Positions 1 to 14,010 of a stretch of DNA of 64,000 nucleotides are shown here, in pieces (within the stretch, counting starts at the first letter, position 1; every line of letters begins with the position of its first letter). Location: the NCBI GenBank assembly GCA_020809705.1, contig CP085828.1, positions 1,550,001 to 1,614,000 on the forward strand, read 5' to 3'. Origin of the DNA: Calonectria ilicicola. Its lineage: Eukaryota > Ascomycota > Sordariomycetes > Hypocreales > Nectriaceae. The notes beneath the pieces were generated by a model. That model saw only the letters and a program-made list of their open reading frames with translations. It was not told where the DNA came from and did not search any database. The position numbers were made by a program, and so were the translations under genes.

Positions 1-3000
1 CACGCCAGCAGGGGGAAGGGATCATTCTGCGACACGCCAAACGGGGCCCGCTTCAAGGTTACCGGGAGAAGCCTCATGCGCCCAGTGCGGTCCGAGGTGT
101 CGCAGGGCCACGGCCTACGGGACACCCAACCTCGCAGTTTACTGTGCCACCGCCCTGCTTGAACTGAAGTCATACAGTGCGTATCGGCCGATGATATTGC
201 AGTGTGCATCCCGGCCTATATTTGTGGCTTGTCGTATTTATGTACAACTCCCTCTGTCCATGCATCACAAACCATTCCGTCAGGTACCCGCCCCATCTCC
301 ACCAATTCTCCGTTGCAAAACCTTGTCAGCTCGCCCTGCCCCGAAGCACCATCAATTACATGCATGGCGTCCTATGATGCTGAAGTGCGTGAGGCAAGCT
401 CCCGCGCCCACTAAGGCTGCTACTAGTCACCCGGAGCGCTGCCAACGCCCTCCCCACCCCTTGCGCCAGAGGCACTGGGCCTCGATCCCGGCTATCTGGA
501 TCGCGCACATGCTTCCGCTGTACGTACTCGGCTTCGCGCTCTGAAGCTCGCGCACGCCGGGCGGGGAACCTGGTCGAGACTGGCCTGGCCGTTAGAGAAG
601 CCCTGGCAACGCCATCATGACCCACGGCAAACGCCTCGTCGCAGCTTGCTCTTACAAATCCTTCGACTGGCGTCGAATAAATCCATCCTTGCCGCGCACC
701 CAGTTGCTCCGTGCCCTTGTCTCCGGAGCCTATCTGCTCCCCCAAGCGATAGCCTGCATGATCCGCTTCTTGGTCTGGTTTCCGGATCGTCTGCCGCTGG
801 ACCCGACGGCCGACTAACTAGTTTCTCCGAAGGTTTCGCGCATTTGCATGCACGACACAACCGTCGAGGATGTTGCGGGGCTTCTTGGCGAGATGGATTT
901 GGATCTCGTTGAGGTTGTTTCGACTTGCGCGTATCATCTCTCCATTCGGAATTGAGATCAACCCTAGTATTTCATGAAACTGCAACGTCACTCATGTAAC
1001 CCGCTGCAATCTTCAGAAAGGGAAAAAAAAAGTAACAGATCGTGGGCGCCTGTAGCTTATTCACATCGTGATACTGGCAGTTTTCACCAATGCTTAAAGG
1101 GTAATCATGAATATGATGTCTAACATGACCTACCTGGATCCTGGATGTGATCATAGCGTCCAGGCCTCGTGGTGTACTCACTGTGTTATTGATCCCGCTG
1201 TTTCGGTTACTTGATGAGTCGCCTCATTTCAAAACCCTGCATATTTTTTTTTTTTTAAACATTAGAACGGGCATCTTTTGTGGTTCATCGTCTTCCACTC
1301 CCAGTCTAGGCCCCCTGCAGATCTACATCAGGGATGGATTGTCTCTCCCCTTAAGCCACATCTAGGAGGGCTGCCACTAGCAGGCTCGTGCTCCTTCGCC
1401 TACAGTTCTGCACAGCAGTTCGGAAATGGCCATGCACGCATTGAACCCTGATGCACGCGATGGTCCCGGATTCATTGTGGTCAATTTTCCACGTGTAAGA
1501 AATCTCGGTGCAATATACTTGGGAATCAGAAAAGAGATAGCAAGGAAGCGCGAGGAAGAGGAAATTGGCATAAAGTTGTAAAGGATCTGAGTGTTATCGC
1601 TTCTGATACTGTCCCACCCACCCAATTCTGGCGCGTAATCCGACCTTTTTCGGGTCGCGTTCTTTTGATGTCGCGCTAGAACCTCTGGAAGTTTTCCTAG
1701 AAGAGTTAAAGTCCAAACCTCAGCTGTATGCTACGTTCGGGACTGGCCGAGGCCAACAGACCAAAACGTACTTTGGGTAAGTCTTAACATTTGTCACCAT
1801 TTTTATCATCCCAAAACTATGGATCTTTCTCCTAGTTTAACGCCACATAACCCCAAAGGAGGCGGCTGTGAGAGCTCATTGCCTTATTTAGTCTTTTTTG
1901 ACGTTCCATTAGGTATCGTCGATCGGTCTAGCCAGCTTGTGGCTTGCTTTTGCCCGGTACGAAGTGATTGATTACTCACATCTCCGTGTGCCGATGCCAA
2001 CGCCGGACCGCTGGTTCAGCTGAAGCCGCCTGGTCCCTGAACTATTCCTATTGTGTTTGTAATGCCACAGTAATGGCGTTTGTGATGGTATCGTGGGGCT
2101 TTATATCGACGTGATCTTGTCATTGAAGACTTTATTAGGTTTATGGCTTGAGTAAGACTAGCCCCTGATCCCCGGAGAAGCGGGAATGCGAGGCGAGGTG
2201 ACTTGTCATAAATGGATTGGATGCCTTGCAATAGACACCGAGCTTGATGCTAGTTCTTGTTTTGTGGTTCATCAAGATGATGCAGATGTGCTGACTGCTG
2301 GCTTAGCTGCTGCAAGTATTGTGCACAGGACCATTTCTTGGCCATCCGCTCCAATGAGGAAGTCTGGCACCGATTGAGCAGACCTCATTAGCCAGAATAC
2401 AATCTATCGATGAAGCAGAATGCAGCAAGTGCTACACCTGATTGGTATTGATGGTTGAAGTGTTTCATCTCTTGCTGTCCTGGACCCTTTCATCATGACC
2501 TCATCTTGCAGTGCGTAATACCTGAACCGAATTGGCATATATTCTATTCCATTTTTGGATATATCGGATATCAAAGACTACAAAATCCAAGTATTTCAAG
2601 AATATTTTTTTTCTTACTTCAAATCGGAAGCACCTTTGTGATGGGCAACGTCACTTTCACTACGTCTCTCGACTAAGTAGTCGAGGCAATTGATGTTTAC
2701 AACACATCGTCTCCCTGATTCCAGCGACTTGGCGTCGAGTTTATGACGGAACAGAGAAATGTTTTCATAATCCAAGGATATCTCAAGTACCCGCATTTGT
2801 TCAGGGTCTCCGACAAATGGCCTTTTTACTGAGACATCGACCAGGGACATATTAAGGAACATTCTTGACTGACGGGCCGTGAGTGGGGTTGACAAATTTT
2901 TAGAAAAGGGCGGGATGGAAGACAGCTACCGAGCTCAAACATGCATAGAGCGGGAGAAAAGGTTGGTGGCGGTGATGCGATAACCACCAGCGTGGTGTGT

Positions 3001-3903
3001 TGTGTGCGCTGGGTGTCGTGCGCTGTGTGAGCCTGAACTAGCTTGGATGGGCGCCTGATCGCCTTGGTTGGGATCCTCATTACATCACGACGCATCGCAC
3101 ATGGGGAGTGGACAACAGACAGAAGGCTTTTCCTTCCAGCGTCATGCCTGATTGAGCTAAGGGGGGCGCAATCTGACGGTGGCAATGTGGCCGAAGCCGG
3201 AATCACGTGACACAATAATGCAAAAACTGGGGCTTGATTGGACGATAAGGGGACCCAGCCACAGTTCATCGCGTGGCTCCCTGAGGAAGGAGGCCGAAAA
3301 TTGGGAAGAAGGGGCCCCCCCTCGACTTAGTACCCCCCAAGCCCCCAAGACCCCAAACCCAACACCATCTGGCAGCCTGGTCACGCGCATTGCCCACTTC
3401 ATCCGCAATCCTCGACAGCCTCAAAAGTCCTCACTTATCGGAGCCCGATCGCTTGCACGCCCCATCTCCACTTAGCCTCTCCGGGCTCTTTCTGCGTCTG
3501 TCGTCGTCGCAGCGACCTCCCCGTCGCGCTTTGCAGCACCCCGTCGTCGCCGTCCACTCTTCCCGACACCTCGGCCAACGTCCATCCTCGGATTCGTGGC
3601 GTGGCATCCTCTCCGATATCCGCGCCGGCCTCCTCGCTTCGCCCTTGATTGTATGGCGCATTGATCAGCCTTCGCTCGACACGCTACTTGACACGCTGTG
3701 TCGCTGCGCAGCTTCCTGTCCACCTTCTCTCCAACTCGACTACCGCCGCGCCGTGTCCGCGCGCACCTTGATCAACCGTGGCGGCGCTTACGATCTTGAG
3801 TCATAACGAACCCTCCGAGCTGTCCCTGCAGCAACACCTGGAACTCGCCCCGGACCTGGCAGCGTATACCAACCTCACCGTCGAGGGGGAACCCGAGCCT
3901 TTG
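1..3903. other. Gene-free upstream region
   Basis: No reading frame here has both coding-like composition and splice structure. Frames of 100-150 codons exist on both strands (for example minus 356-745 and minus 2826-3269), but they overlap each other and look like chance openings. A minus-strand frame at 2614-2895 has somewhat protein-like composition but no recognisable motif. The last 500 bases are pyrimidine-rich and are probably the promoter and leader of the gene that starts at 3904. A poly-T run lies near 1243-1257. Confidence 0.5.
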
Positions 3904-6765
3904 ATGATGGCACAACCCGTGCCTCATCAGCCCACCGACAAGAAGCGCGTCAAGGTCTACGAGTTGCGCAACAATGACTGGTTCGACCGAGGCACCGGAT
4001 TTTGCACGGCATCCTTCGCGACTGTATGCTCCGTCCCTGCGATTCCCCTTTACTGCGCCGAATCTTTACCGCTAACCTGGTATACCAATCACAGACCGAA
4101 GATGGCCGGAAAGACCCTCGGGTTATTGTCGAGTCCGAGGATCAGCCTGAGCGCTTGCTCCTAGAGACCAAGATCCAGAAGGAAGATGGATTTCAGAAGC
4201 AGCAAGGCATGTTGTCCCCATCTCTGATACCTCGGCTCCATATCTGACTTGTTGACTTTAGAAACACTCATTGTCTGGCAGGAGCCTGGAAGTGGCGTGG
4301 ATATGGCATTAAGTTTCCAAGAACCAGAAGGCTGTGCTATGATATGGTTTGTTTTCGACCCTCGGCTTATTTTGAGATGTGTATTGGCTGGATGCTAATT
4401 TTTTTTTGACAGGAGATTCGTCAGCAGTGTTCAGCAGTCATTCCACAACAACATTGGTGGCGCCGGTACGAACAATTGCACTCTCTCTCAAAATATTATC
4501 TACTGACACCCCTTTCTAGACGATCTTTCGGATGATCTTGCTATTGAAGTCCCCGCAACAATTAGCCTTCCCGCTGCGGAGCTCGGAAACCTTCCCGAGA
4601 TCGAGACGAACATGCGAATTATGAGTTCGACTGCGAATGGCCGCGATGCACTTGCCAAGGCCATCATGGCAGAAGATTACATTGGCCGGCTCATCCCCCT
4701 GGTCGAGATCGCCGAAGACCTTGAAAGCCTACAAGATCTGCATCGATTATGTAACATTATGAAGACCATCATTCTCCTAAACGACACTTCAATTATCGAG
4801 CATGCGGTATCGGACGAATGCGTCCTCGGAGTTGTCGGCGCTTTGGAATACGATCCTGATTTTCCTAGCCACAAGGCTAACCACCGTCACTGGCTGGATA
4901 ACCAGGGTCGATACAAGGAAGTGGTTCCTATTGAGGATGAACAGACAAAGAGGAAAATTCACCAGACCTACCGCCTCCAGTATCTCAAGGATGTCGTCCT
5001 TGCCCGAATTCTCGACGACCCTACCTTTTCCGTTCTCAATTCGCTCATCTTTTTCAACCAAGTCGATATTGTCCAACATCTTCAAGCGAACGCAGTATTT
5101 CTTAATGAGCTTTTCGGCATCTTTACCTCTACGGTCCCGGATCAGAAGAGAAAGAAGGAGGCGGTTTTGTTTATCCAGCAGTGCTGCGCGATTGCCAAGA
5201 ACATCCAGCCGCCTGCTCGGCAAAGCCTGTACAACAACTTCATTGCTCATGGGCTTCTTCAGGTTATTCATTTTGGGCTGCGACATGGTGATGTTGGCGT
5301 TAGAGTTGGAGCCACGGACATCTTGATCTCGATTATTGATCACGACCCTCAAATGATTCGTCAAACCATCTACCGGCAAATGCACGAGAACCAGGCGCCT
5401 CTGACAGATTCGTTGATTGATCTTCTCCTTGTAGAAGTCGACCTCGGAGTCAAGTCTCAGATTTCAGAAGCTCTCAAGGTTCTTCTGGATCCTGGACCAC
5501 CGGTGCAAGGCGCGGAGGCTTATGTGAAGGCGAATGGTGACTTTGCAGGCCGACCACGGCCAACGCCGAACATTGACCCTCAGCAAGATGTGTTTTTGAC
5601 TCGGTTTTACGAAAGGTCGGCTTTAAGGCTATTTAAGCCGCTGATTGATCTTGAGAAGAGGACCGATATGAAGTTTCCTGTGCAGCAGGCTTCTATGTTC
5701 ACCTACTTGATTGAAATTCTTTGCTTTTTCATTCGCCAACACAACCTGCGCTGCAAGTTCTTCGTTATGACGAATAACATTTGCCAGCGTGTTGCTCAGC
5801 TTCTCGAGTGTCCAGAGAAGTATTTGCGTCTTGGTATGAACTTGCTCCATCCCCCGTCTGAACTCTAGTATACTAACTATGCCCCAGTCGCTATTCGATT
5901 CTTTAGAGCTTTGATTACGCTCCAGGATGAGTTTTACATCAAGCATTTGACTGAAAAGCAGGTTTTGGGCCCAATTCTCGATGTTTTGGTCGAGACAATG
6001 CCCCGGGATAACCTCTTGAGCTCGGCGTCGCTCGAATTTTTCGAATACATTAAGAAAGAAAATTTGAAGGATTTGGTGAAGTATTTGGTTGTCCACTTTA
6101 GAGAACGACTTCTCAGCTTAAACTACATGCCCACGTTCCGAGACATCATTCTTCGGTATGACCAGACGCAAGGCTACACGTCCAATATGGACTATTTCCT
6201 TGAGACTGAGGACGACATGGGTCGAAGGCCGCCCGCGAACTCGAGGCTTATGGAGCAAATTACCGTTGACCAAGAGCAAGAAGACTACTGGGCCGCATCC
6301 GACCCGGAGGACGATGAGGAGCAACAAGCAAAGGATGCCGAGAAGGCTTCTGCAACCAACGGCTCGGCTACTTCAAAACTTCTTGTGGATTATGCTTCGG
6401 ATGATGAGGCAGACGAGAATGCTGACCCTGAAACTCCGTCGGAGGTCCAGTCGAGCGAGGGCGAATCAGAACCGGACGCGAGGAGCGATGGAGGACTTGG
6501 ATCGGTGCCGCCTCCCGAGCGACTGTCTGAAAAGCGCCGACGTGAAGAGGACGAGGATGAGGATGAACTGGGCAAGCTGATGCACAACAAGCGACGCAAT
6601 AGCAGCGGCTCGGTGACAACTCCATCAGGTCCTCCTCATGGCTCGCTTCGACGACGCAAGAGCTTCACGGCTGGCTCTGGCAATGGTGCCCCCAAGAAGA
6701 TGACCATCAGCCTCTCTCCCAGCATCCGCACCGGCGGCGGTCCAGGATCTGAGGATGAGCCGTGA
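3904..6765 (+). CDS. PSY2: PP4 regulatory subunit 3 (PSY2/SMEK family)
   Basis: Regulatory subunit of protein phosphatase 4, which targets the PP4 catalytic subunit to substrates such as phosphorylated H2A and DNA-damage checkpoint proteins. Six exons: 3904-4023, 4095-4206, 4262-4346, 4413-4465, 4520-5833 and 5888-6765, giving 853 residues, normal for fungi. The N-terminus carries the EVH1/PH-like domain (RVKVYELRNNDWFDRGTGF), then the SMK-1 helical repeat region (about residues 140-330) and ARM-like repeats. The C-terminal 200 residues are acidic and Ser-rich with a basic patch near KRRRE, typical of this family. The start is the first in-frame ATG (tandem ATGATG at 3904); the frame stays open further upstream but contains no ATG. 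Intron 2 (4207-4261) begins with GC instead of GT. It converges with AFG2. Confidence 0.95.
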
Positions 6766-7723
6766 TCATGCTTTACCCATTTCTTTCGGCGATGGCGCAA
6801 GGGATATCGGATTTTTGTTTGTTTTGGGTTATCTCCGGGTACGAAGTCAGGAGGAACGTGGCTGATGAGGCTCCTTACCTGGACGGACTTGGCTGGCAAG
6901 GGCGGATCAGGATGGCAAGGGGAGAGGACCGGCGTTGTTTGCTTGATTGTGTGTTTTACGTCAGGTGCCTTTGATTCTCTGGATTCCGTCGCATCGGCCC
7001 CGTTGCGATGGGGAACATCGGAGCATCGAATCCATGGCACTCGGTCTAATGGGTTTGTCAGGACTAGAGTCGACCCTCTAGGTGATAGAGTCGCCGAGAA
7101 CCGGCGGCATGGCATGGCATGGCATGGCATGGCATTATTCTATGTGTGTTCTTTTCTACCTTATTTTTTTTATTGGAGGGGACGAACGAGCTGTTCCCGC
7201 AAAGGGAGACAGCGAGAGGAGAGATTGGCAGGATTGCGGGATGCAAGCGAGCGTGGACAGCGGCAGAAGCGGGAGAGAAAAGCAACGCACCGCAGTTGTG
7301 AGCGTGCGGTCGACGGGTATTTGTTGCTTGTCTGTTGTATCATACATACATATATCATGTTTCTACCCCAAGCTTGCCTCGAGAAGAGGAGACAAGCTGG
7401 GGCCAAGGGATTAGGGTCAGTTGGACTGATCCCAGGCGAAAAATCTCCATGACGGAAATGAACTAAAGGCCGATTTGGATGACGAATACCATCTTCAGTG
7501 TGCATGAGCGAGTGAAAATTTGAGAGTTGTAGTGGGTGATGCATGTATATATATCTATATCTATACTCATGACACAACACAAAAACATGATGGCTTTTTT
7601 ATATGAGTTCAGTTCTCTTACCTCTCTATCAACCCAAATTCTAAACACAAAATAATAAACCAAAAAATAAACCCTACAAAGATTTTAGGCCTCCTTTTCT
7701 TTTCTCTTAACCCATCATTGCTC
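6766..7723. other. Convergent 3' intergenic region
   Basis: Space between the 3' ends of PSY2 (+) and AFG2 (-). It holds a pentanucleotide microsatellite (listed separately) and AT-rich sequence near 7540-7700 that is probably the AFG2 3' untranslated region. I see no gene. Confidence 0.6.
7106..7135. repeat. GGCAT pentanucleotide microsatellite
   Basis: Six perfect tandem copies of GGCAT. It lies in the non-coding space between two convergent genes. The repeat happens to keep several overlapping reading frames open, which are not believed to be coding. Confidence 0.9.
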
Positions 7724-10096
7724 TTAGATGCTCCTGAACTGTTTAGACCACTTTTCGTACCCGTCAATCATGGATTTCGTAATGTTGCGCGGCATACGCT
7801 CCAACGCGCCCTCCAGGTCAGCCATTGTCACCTGCGGTTTGGTAGAGCCCGCCGCCGCCTCGGTGTTAGACAGATCCTCAAAGGCGTCCTGCGCCCGGAT
7901 GCAAGCCTCGTTGCAGGCGGCTTTGATCTCAGCACCTGAGTGACCTTCTGCGCGGACGGCCAGCTTGGGGATATCGACATCGTCGGCCAGGGGCAGACCG
8001 CGCGTGTGCACTGCAAAAACTGTCTCGCGGGCTGCTTGGTCGGGAGGACCAACGTACAGGACTTGGTCGAAGCGGCCGGGTCGCATGAGAGCTGGATCGA
8101 TGGCTTCGGGTCGGTTAGTGGCGGCGAGGATGAGGACACCCGTGAGTGTTTCGAAGCCGTCCATTTCCGTCAGGAGCGTGGTCAGCATGTTGACAGCACC
8201 TGAGCTGCGTGATGCGGATCCTCCAGAACCGGTACGTTGGCCACCGATGGAGTCGATTTCGTCGAAGAAGATGATGGACGGCGAGGCGGCGCGAGCGCGC
8301 TCGAAGAGAGTGCGGACGGCACGCTCAGACTCACCGACGTACATGTTGAGCAGCTCGGCGCCCTTGACGGCGAAGAAGTTGAAGCCGGATTCAGTGGCTG
8401 TGGCTTGCGCAGACAACGTCTTGGAGCAACCGGGAGGTCCGTAGAGCAAAATACCTTTGCCAGGAGAGCGGAGGAAGCTCTCAGGGTTCTTATAATAGTG
8501 TTAATAATACTTGCCTTACACAGAAAGGGAAACGTCTTAACGAGCATACCTTGTTGTATCTAATCATGCGGTTCAAGGCCTTCTTCAGGGGTTCTTGTCC
8601 ACCAATGTCTTGCCAGTGGATGGTCGGAGGGTTAAGGTTGATATCATTCATGGCCGTGGGCTGAGTGTTGCGTAGAGCTTTCTCTAGGTCGGCTCTAACG
8701 AGGTGGTGCTCTTCGTTGGAGGCAGCGTTGACACCGGCAGCCCTGAGACGCTTGCCAAACAGACGCATGGCGTTGGAAACCAACCTGCTGATGTCGTAAG
8801 GGTTGAAGGCATGTGTTCTTTCGGCGACGCTGTGGAGGACCTGCTCCTTCTCATCCGTCTTGACGGGCGGATCCATATACTTGAGGATCTCGAGGCGCTC
8901 TTGCGTTCGTGGAATGGGAAGAGCAATGTTTTCAGCAAAACGAGCTAGTTTCTGGAGCCTGGGGGGCACGTCGGTGAAATAGTCGGTGCATGTGGCAATG
9001 ACAACTACTTTGGGGAGGGCATTGTTCGTTGTGGCCGAGGCAGAAAGACCATCGAGCTCCTCGCCGATGGCTTCAATAACTGTGTCCCGATTGGAACGGT
9101 CCTTGTTGATGAGGCCGTCCAGCTCGTCGATAAGAATCATGCTTGGCTGCTGGCTCTGGGCCAACTTGAAGGTTTCTCGAATGGTTGTTAGTTTATCAGA
9201 GGGTTTGATCCAGTGTGCCCGACCCCATTTGGTGTCTGCAATTCGCTGCAGAATAAACGTCTTGCCAGTTCCACGGCCACCATGGATGACTAGACCGCAT
9301 GATTGACGTTCTTTCTTGGCGTAAAAGGGGCGGCAGAAGCCGTCAAGGAAATCGTTAATGGCTTCAACTTGGGTGGCCATTCCAGGAACATTGGTGATTG
9401 TGAGATCACCACCGGGCTCAGCAACAGAAGCCCCCGACTCTTCACCGGGCTTAACTATTATGATGCTGGAGGAATCAATCTTGAAGCGAGCCACGCTGGT
9501 GGTTTGTGAGTTGACCGAAACAACCTTGAAGTTTCGACGAAGCTTGTTAAGTGCTACTCCTTCAAAGACCATGCCAGGGAAGATGAGTTCAGCACGATCT
9601 AGAATACATTAGTCTCATGAATTTTAGAATATTGAGTCAACTTACCAAGCGAGATGCTGAGCGTAGGTTCCCAGACAATCGGGTACTTTGCAGTCTTCTC
9701 AAGCTCGGACTTCTCGCCTGAAAGATCCTCGACAACGATCTCCTCCAAATCTGGTGTTGCCCCCGCAAGGGCGATGCGAACCTGGTCTCCAAGCTTGAAC
9801 CCGGTGGCCTCCTGAAAGGTGCGGGTCATCATGACGACATTGGGACTGAGGTTCTTCTCGGGCAGAATCCACAACGAAGCCTCACGCCGAAGGTCATCCT
9901 GGGGTTCCTCTTGCGGGGACTTCTGGGCGCTCTCGAGGCGCGTGACAATACAGTGCTTGCCATTCTCGAGGGTGCCTGTCAGGGAGAGCAGCGAGTCCTT
10001 GCTCACATAGATGCGGGCAGCGCCGAGCAGGCTTGACTTTTCAAGGCTTGTGTTGGCCAAAGGCCGGACCTTGGCGTCGATGCTCGCGACGAGCAT
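7724..10096 (-). CDS. AFG2: AAA ATPase AFG2/DRG1 (60S maturation)
   Basis: Tandem AAA+ ATPase that, in yeast, releases Rlp24 and other shuttling factors from cytoplasmic pre-60S particles. Exons (minus): 10096-9646, 9598-8550, 8488-7724; 754 residues. The N-domain ends near residue 200. D1 has Walker A GGRGTGKT (257-264) and Walker B MILIDELD. D2 has Walker A GPPGCSKT (517-524), whose PGCSKT spelling is typical of the AFG2/DRG1 branch, Walker B IIFFDEID, sensor AATNRP and the RPGRFD arginine-finger segment. In D1 the sensor and arginine-finger segments are divergent (ATCTDYF, KLARFAEN). The start at 10096 is the best ATG before the conserved KVRPLA segment. The frame is open further upstream, so a longer N-terminus or an upstream exon is possible. 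Confidence 0.93.
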
Positions 10097-10930
10097 CCTG
10101 GGCCGATTTTCTTCTTTTCCTCTTCGGCTGCTACTATTATGCGTCTCAAGGACGTTGCGGTTCTTGGCATGCGCCCAAATGCCCCAGAGGTTGGCGGTCC
10201 GTTGCAAGAGGCAAGTTTGGGAATTGCGTGGGGATATTAGCGGGCGTGGAAAGTTTTGTGCTTTCCCACACCAACTATACTCACCTTGGTGTACTTGTGT
10301 GATGGGCAAGGGATGAAACTCTACAACAACACTAGCAAGGTAGAAAAAAAGATAGAAATTTTTTTTTGACACACTGGGTAAGAGCATGGGCAATATACGT
10401 GTTTTGGATATTCTCGAAAAGAGGTGCAGAGGAATCATCGATACTACTTCGTATCACCTCTAGATGCTTGCTCGTATTGAAATTCTAGTGAAGTGGGATG
10501 GCAGCTGCCAAATGAAGTCTGGATGTTTGATGAAATGCTACTTTTGTGAGAATGTTTTCTTCTCAGTGCAAAACTTATAGCCCATTCCAGGGTCACATAT
10601 CAAAAATTTTCAAATGGTTTATAGTAGCCATTAATCTCAGAATCATCCGCTGTCACTGTCGTCTTTTCATTCACCTCCCCCAAAAAAGCCCCCCCGTCAA
10701 TCAATTTTGTGGGCCTCCAGGGTCCCCATTCCCGAAAAACCGCCACTAAACCAGATCGAAACAGGGGCCGGCGCAAAAACACCAAGCGAGGAGCTCCCGA
10801 TGCTCTCATATCATAACTACTTTTTCGTCTCCCCCAACCACCACCGCCACTACCGAGAACCTCTTCTCTGCAGGGAAGCGCCGCCCCTCCCCCTTGGTCT
10901 TCCCATGTCCTCCCCGGATCCGCCGCCTAC
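10097..10930. promoter_or_regulatory. Divergent promoter region, AFG2 and 10.9-kb gene
   Basis: 834 bases between two diverging genes. It must contain the promoters and leaders of both. It is pyrimidine-rich near 10650-10930 on the plus strand, as is usual just before fungal start codons. No specific factor site could be assigned. Confidence 0.5.
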
Positions 10931-12113
10931 ATGATCCGGCCCAGATGGTCTACTTTCGCCAAGGCGCCCTTTGCCCGCCAGCGAGCTCGAGCTCGATTCT
11001 CGACCTTTGACAATAACAGCTCGACTTTCGTACCTGGTTTCAATGGTGGTAGCAATGGTAGCAGCGATGGGAAGCGACAATCGAACGAGGTGAAGGGCTC
11101 ACCAGATCCGAGCCCCGCGCAAGAAACTAGGTCTGCGCCTTGGGAGAAGTTTCAACGCCCAGCATCTGCTGAGCTACTGCCCCATGAGCGCCGCGGCCGC
11201 GACACAATTATCCAAGATTACACCAAGAAGGCCGGCCAGCACCAATTGGTTGTTTGGGGCGTGAACCCCAACCTCCAGGCGAGCGATTTCAGCCGCATAG
11301 CTGCCCAGGGACTCTCCGAGTGGCAGTCTGGTATCACCGAAAGTGCGTGCGCGCCTGCTTCTCTTCCATCATGACTGTTCTTCATTTGCACCAAGATAGA
11401 AATGCTGACATGAAGCCTGCTCTCCAGTCAGTCAGGAACGCGACCTCTGGTCCTTCGAGCCCCTCGGCAATTTCGTCCTCACCTTCGAATCCAACGATGC
11501 AGCCATGCTGTACCAGGCCAAGCTCGACCGCTTGTTCCGCCTCGCCCAGCTCAAGGAGCGCTCGCAAAACGGCCTTTGGATCAACAAGGTCCCCAACCAT
11601 CTGCGCGGCTTCAGAAATCCCGAAGATGAGCTTGCCGCCTTCACAGTTGCCCCCGGCACCCTCGGCGGCACCATGAACACCAAAGTCACCCGTGTCACAG
11701 GTAGGTGGCCGTGGCAGCTCCTTGCCAGCGAGCTGATTGAACGATCCGGTTACACACTCGACCCGGCCCTCGTCCTCCTCCACATGCACCACTCATCCTT
11801 GACCATGGCCGATATGCAAGCTTTCATAGACGAAGACGGCAAGCTCCGCAACGACCCGTGGGCGGTGAAATCCCTTTACAACCTATCAGATAAGCTTAGT
11901 GACAACTATGCATCACGCAAGTCAAACAAGCGATCCGCAGCTACTAGGGATCCAGCTTTCCGCAAGATGCTCAGAAATCGATTTATCCTGGTGTGCGAAT
12001 CACCAGATGTCGCCTGGCGCTTCATTCGTAGCTGGAACCAGCGAGTCCTCACAAAAGAAGTCAAGGGAAAGATTCTTAAGACGGTGCTCACTGCATCTTA
12101 CATAGAAGTGTAA
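10931..12113 (+). CDS. Uncharacterised mitochondrial protein, RRM-like
   Basis: Two exons, 10931-11342 and 11428-12113, encode 365 residues; the join uses GTGCGT...CCAG and restores one continuous frame. The N-terminus (MIRPRWSTFAKAPFARQRAR, then ARFST) is basic, Ser/Thr-rich and lacks acidic residues, as in a mitochondrial presequence. Residues about 95-175 (LVVWGVNPNLQ ... GNFVLTFESNDAAMLYQAKL) have the beta-alpha-beta spacing of an RNA-recognition-like fold, and a similar pattern recurs near the C-terminus (RFILVCESPDVAWRFIRSW). This fold assignment is inference from pattern only. I do not recognise a named family; it looks like a conserved filamentous-fungal protein, perhaps acting on mitochondrial RNA. 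It is divergent from AFG2 and convergent with SEC4. Confidence 0.8.
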
Positions 12114-12778
12114 TGATATAACTAGTAAACAGCCAGCCAGAAAAAAAGGGTAATAACGGCGGAAAAAAACAACATCTCCCCCCAAATGTATGCCTAGTTT
12201 CTCTTGTCCCCAGGACGACCTTATATGCGAGATGGCCTCGTAACCTGCCCCAGTCATGTCCTTCCCCGGCCCCCTCCCCTCATATTGGATATTGCCTCCG
12301 TCCCAGTGGATCATTTCCCATGCAGGTATCAAGGCTCTTTGCATTATCAAAGCCGCAAAAAAAACAGGCACACAGCGGTAGCAACGTGTATTAGACCCAG
12401 ATCAAAAACCGAAACTCCAGACCATATTTGCTCTCTAAGGGATTGGGGAAGACCGGCCGAGGTGAATAGATGTGACCATAACCTCCCGTGTGTGACTGAC
12501 TGCATGTCCTTCCTCGTGATCGAGGGTCGCCGTGCTCTCTGATCTCTCGCCTTCATAACCCGCTCAATCAAGACTCATTTCTCTCGGAACCTGCCCGCCG
12601 CCACTAATTCTCTTCTCTCGCTTTCTCTCCCTTCTCTAATCTTTCGTCATCCTTAAAAGACACGGTAGCTGATACACGCAGCGCATCAAGGTAGCAAAAG
12701 CACGCAAAATGTTAAAAAAAAAAAAAAGAGCAAGAGACCGAACGACAGCTACAAGTTGCCTTGTTCCTAGCTGAAAAC
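12114..12778. other. Convergent 3' intergenic region
   Basis: 3' flanks of the mitochondrial orphan gene and SEC4. It includes a poly-A run at about 12714-12726 in the SEC4 3' region. I see no gene. Confidence 0.6.
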
Positions 12779-13827
<1,049 letters not shown>

Positions 13828-14010
13828 GGTGAAGGGTGGATGAAAGCGACGGCGGCGGTGATGGCAGCGACAGCAGAAGCGACAAGGTGTCGAAGGAGTG
13901 GCGGGTTGAGGGAGCGAAGTGAAGTCGTCTCAGCGAAGTCTGAAGTGTCGTCGGAGAGGATGGAGATGGAGATGGGACAAGCCAAGTAGGTGAGTTTCGT
14001 CGCGGGCTAG

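Noticed and set aside
2614..2895. 93-codon minus-strand frame
   Set aside because: The composition is somewhat protein-like, but it is short, isolated and without recognisable motif or splice partners.
3778..3903. N-terminal extension of PSY2
   Set aside because: The frame is open but contains no ATG before 3904 (it begins at a GTG), and the conserved protein starts just after 3904.
4789..5385. 198-codon frame antisense to PSY2
   Set aside because: It lies wholly inside the largest PSY2 exon, which encodes a strongly conserved protein; the antisense translation has no motif.
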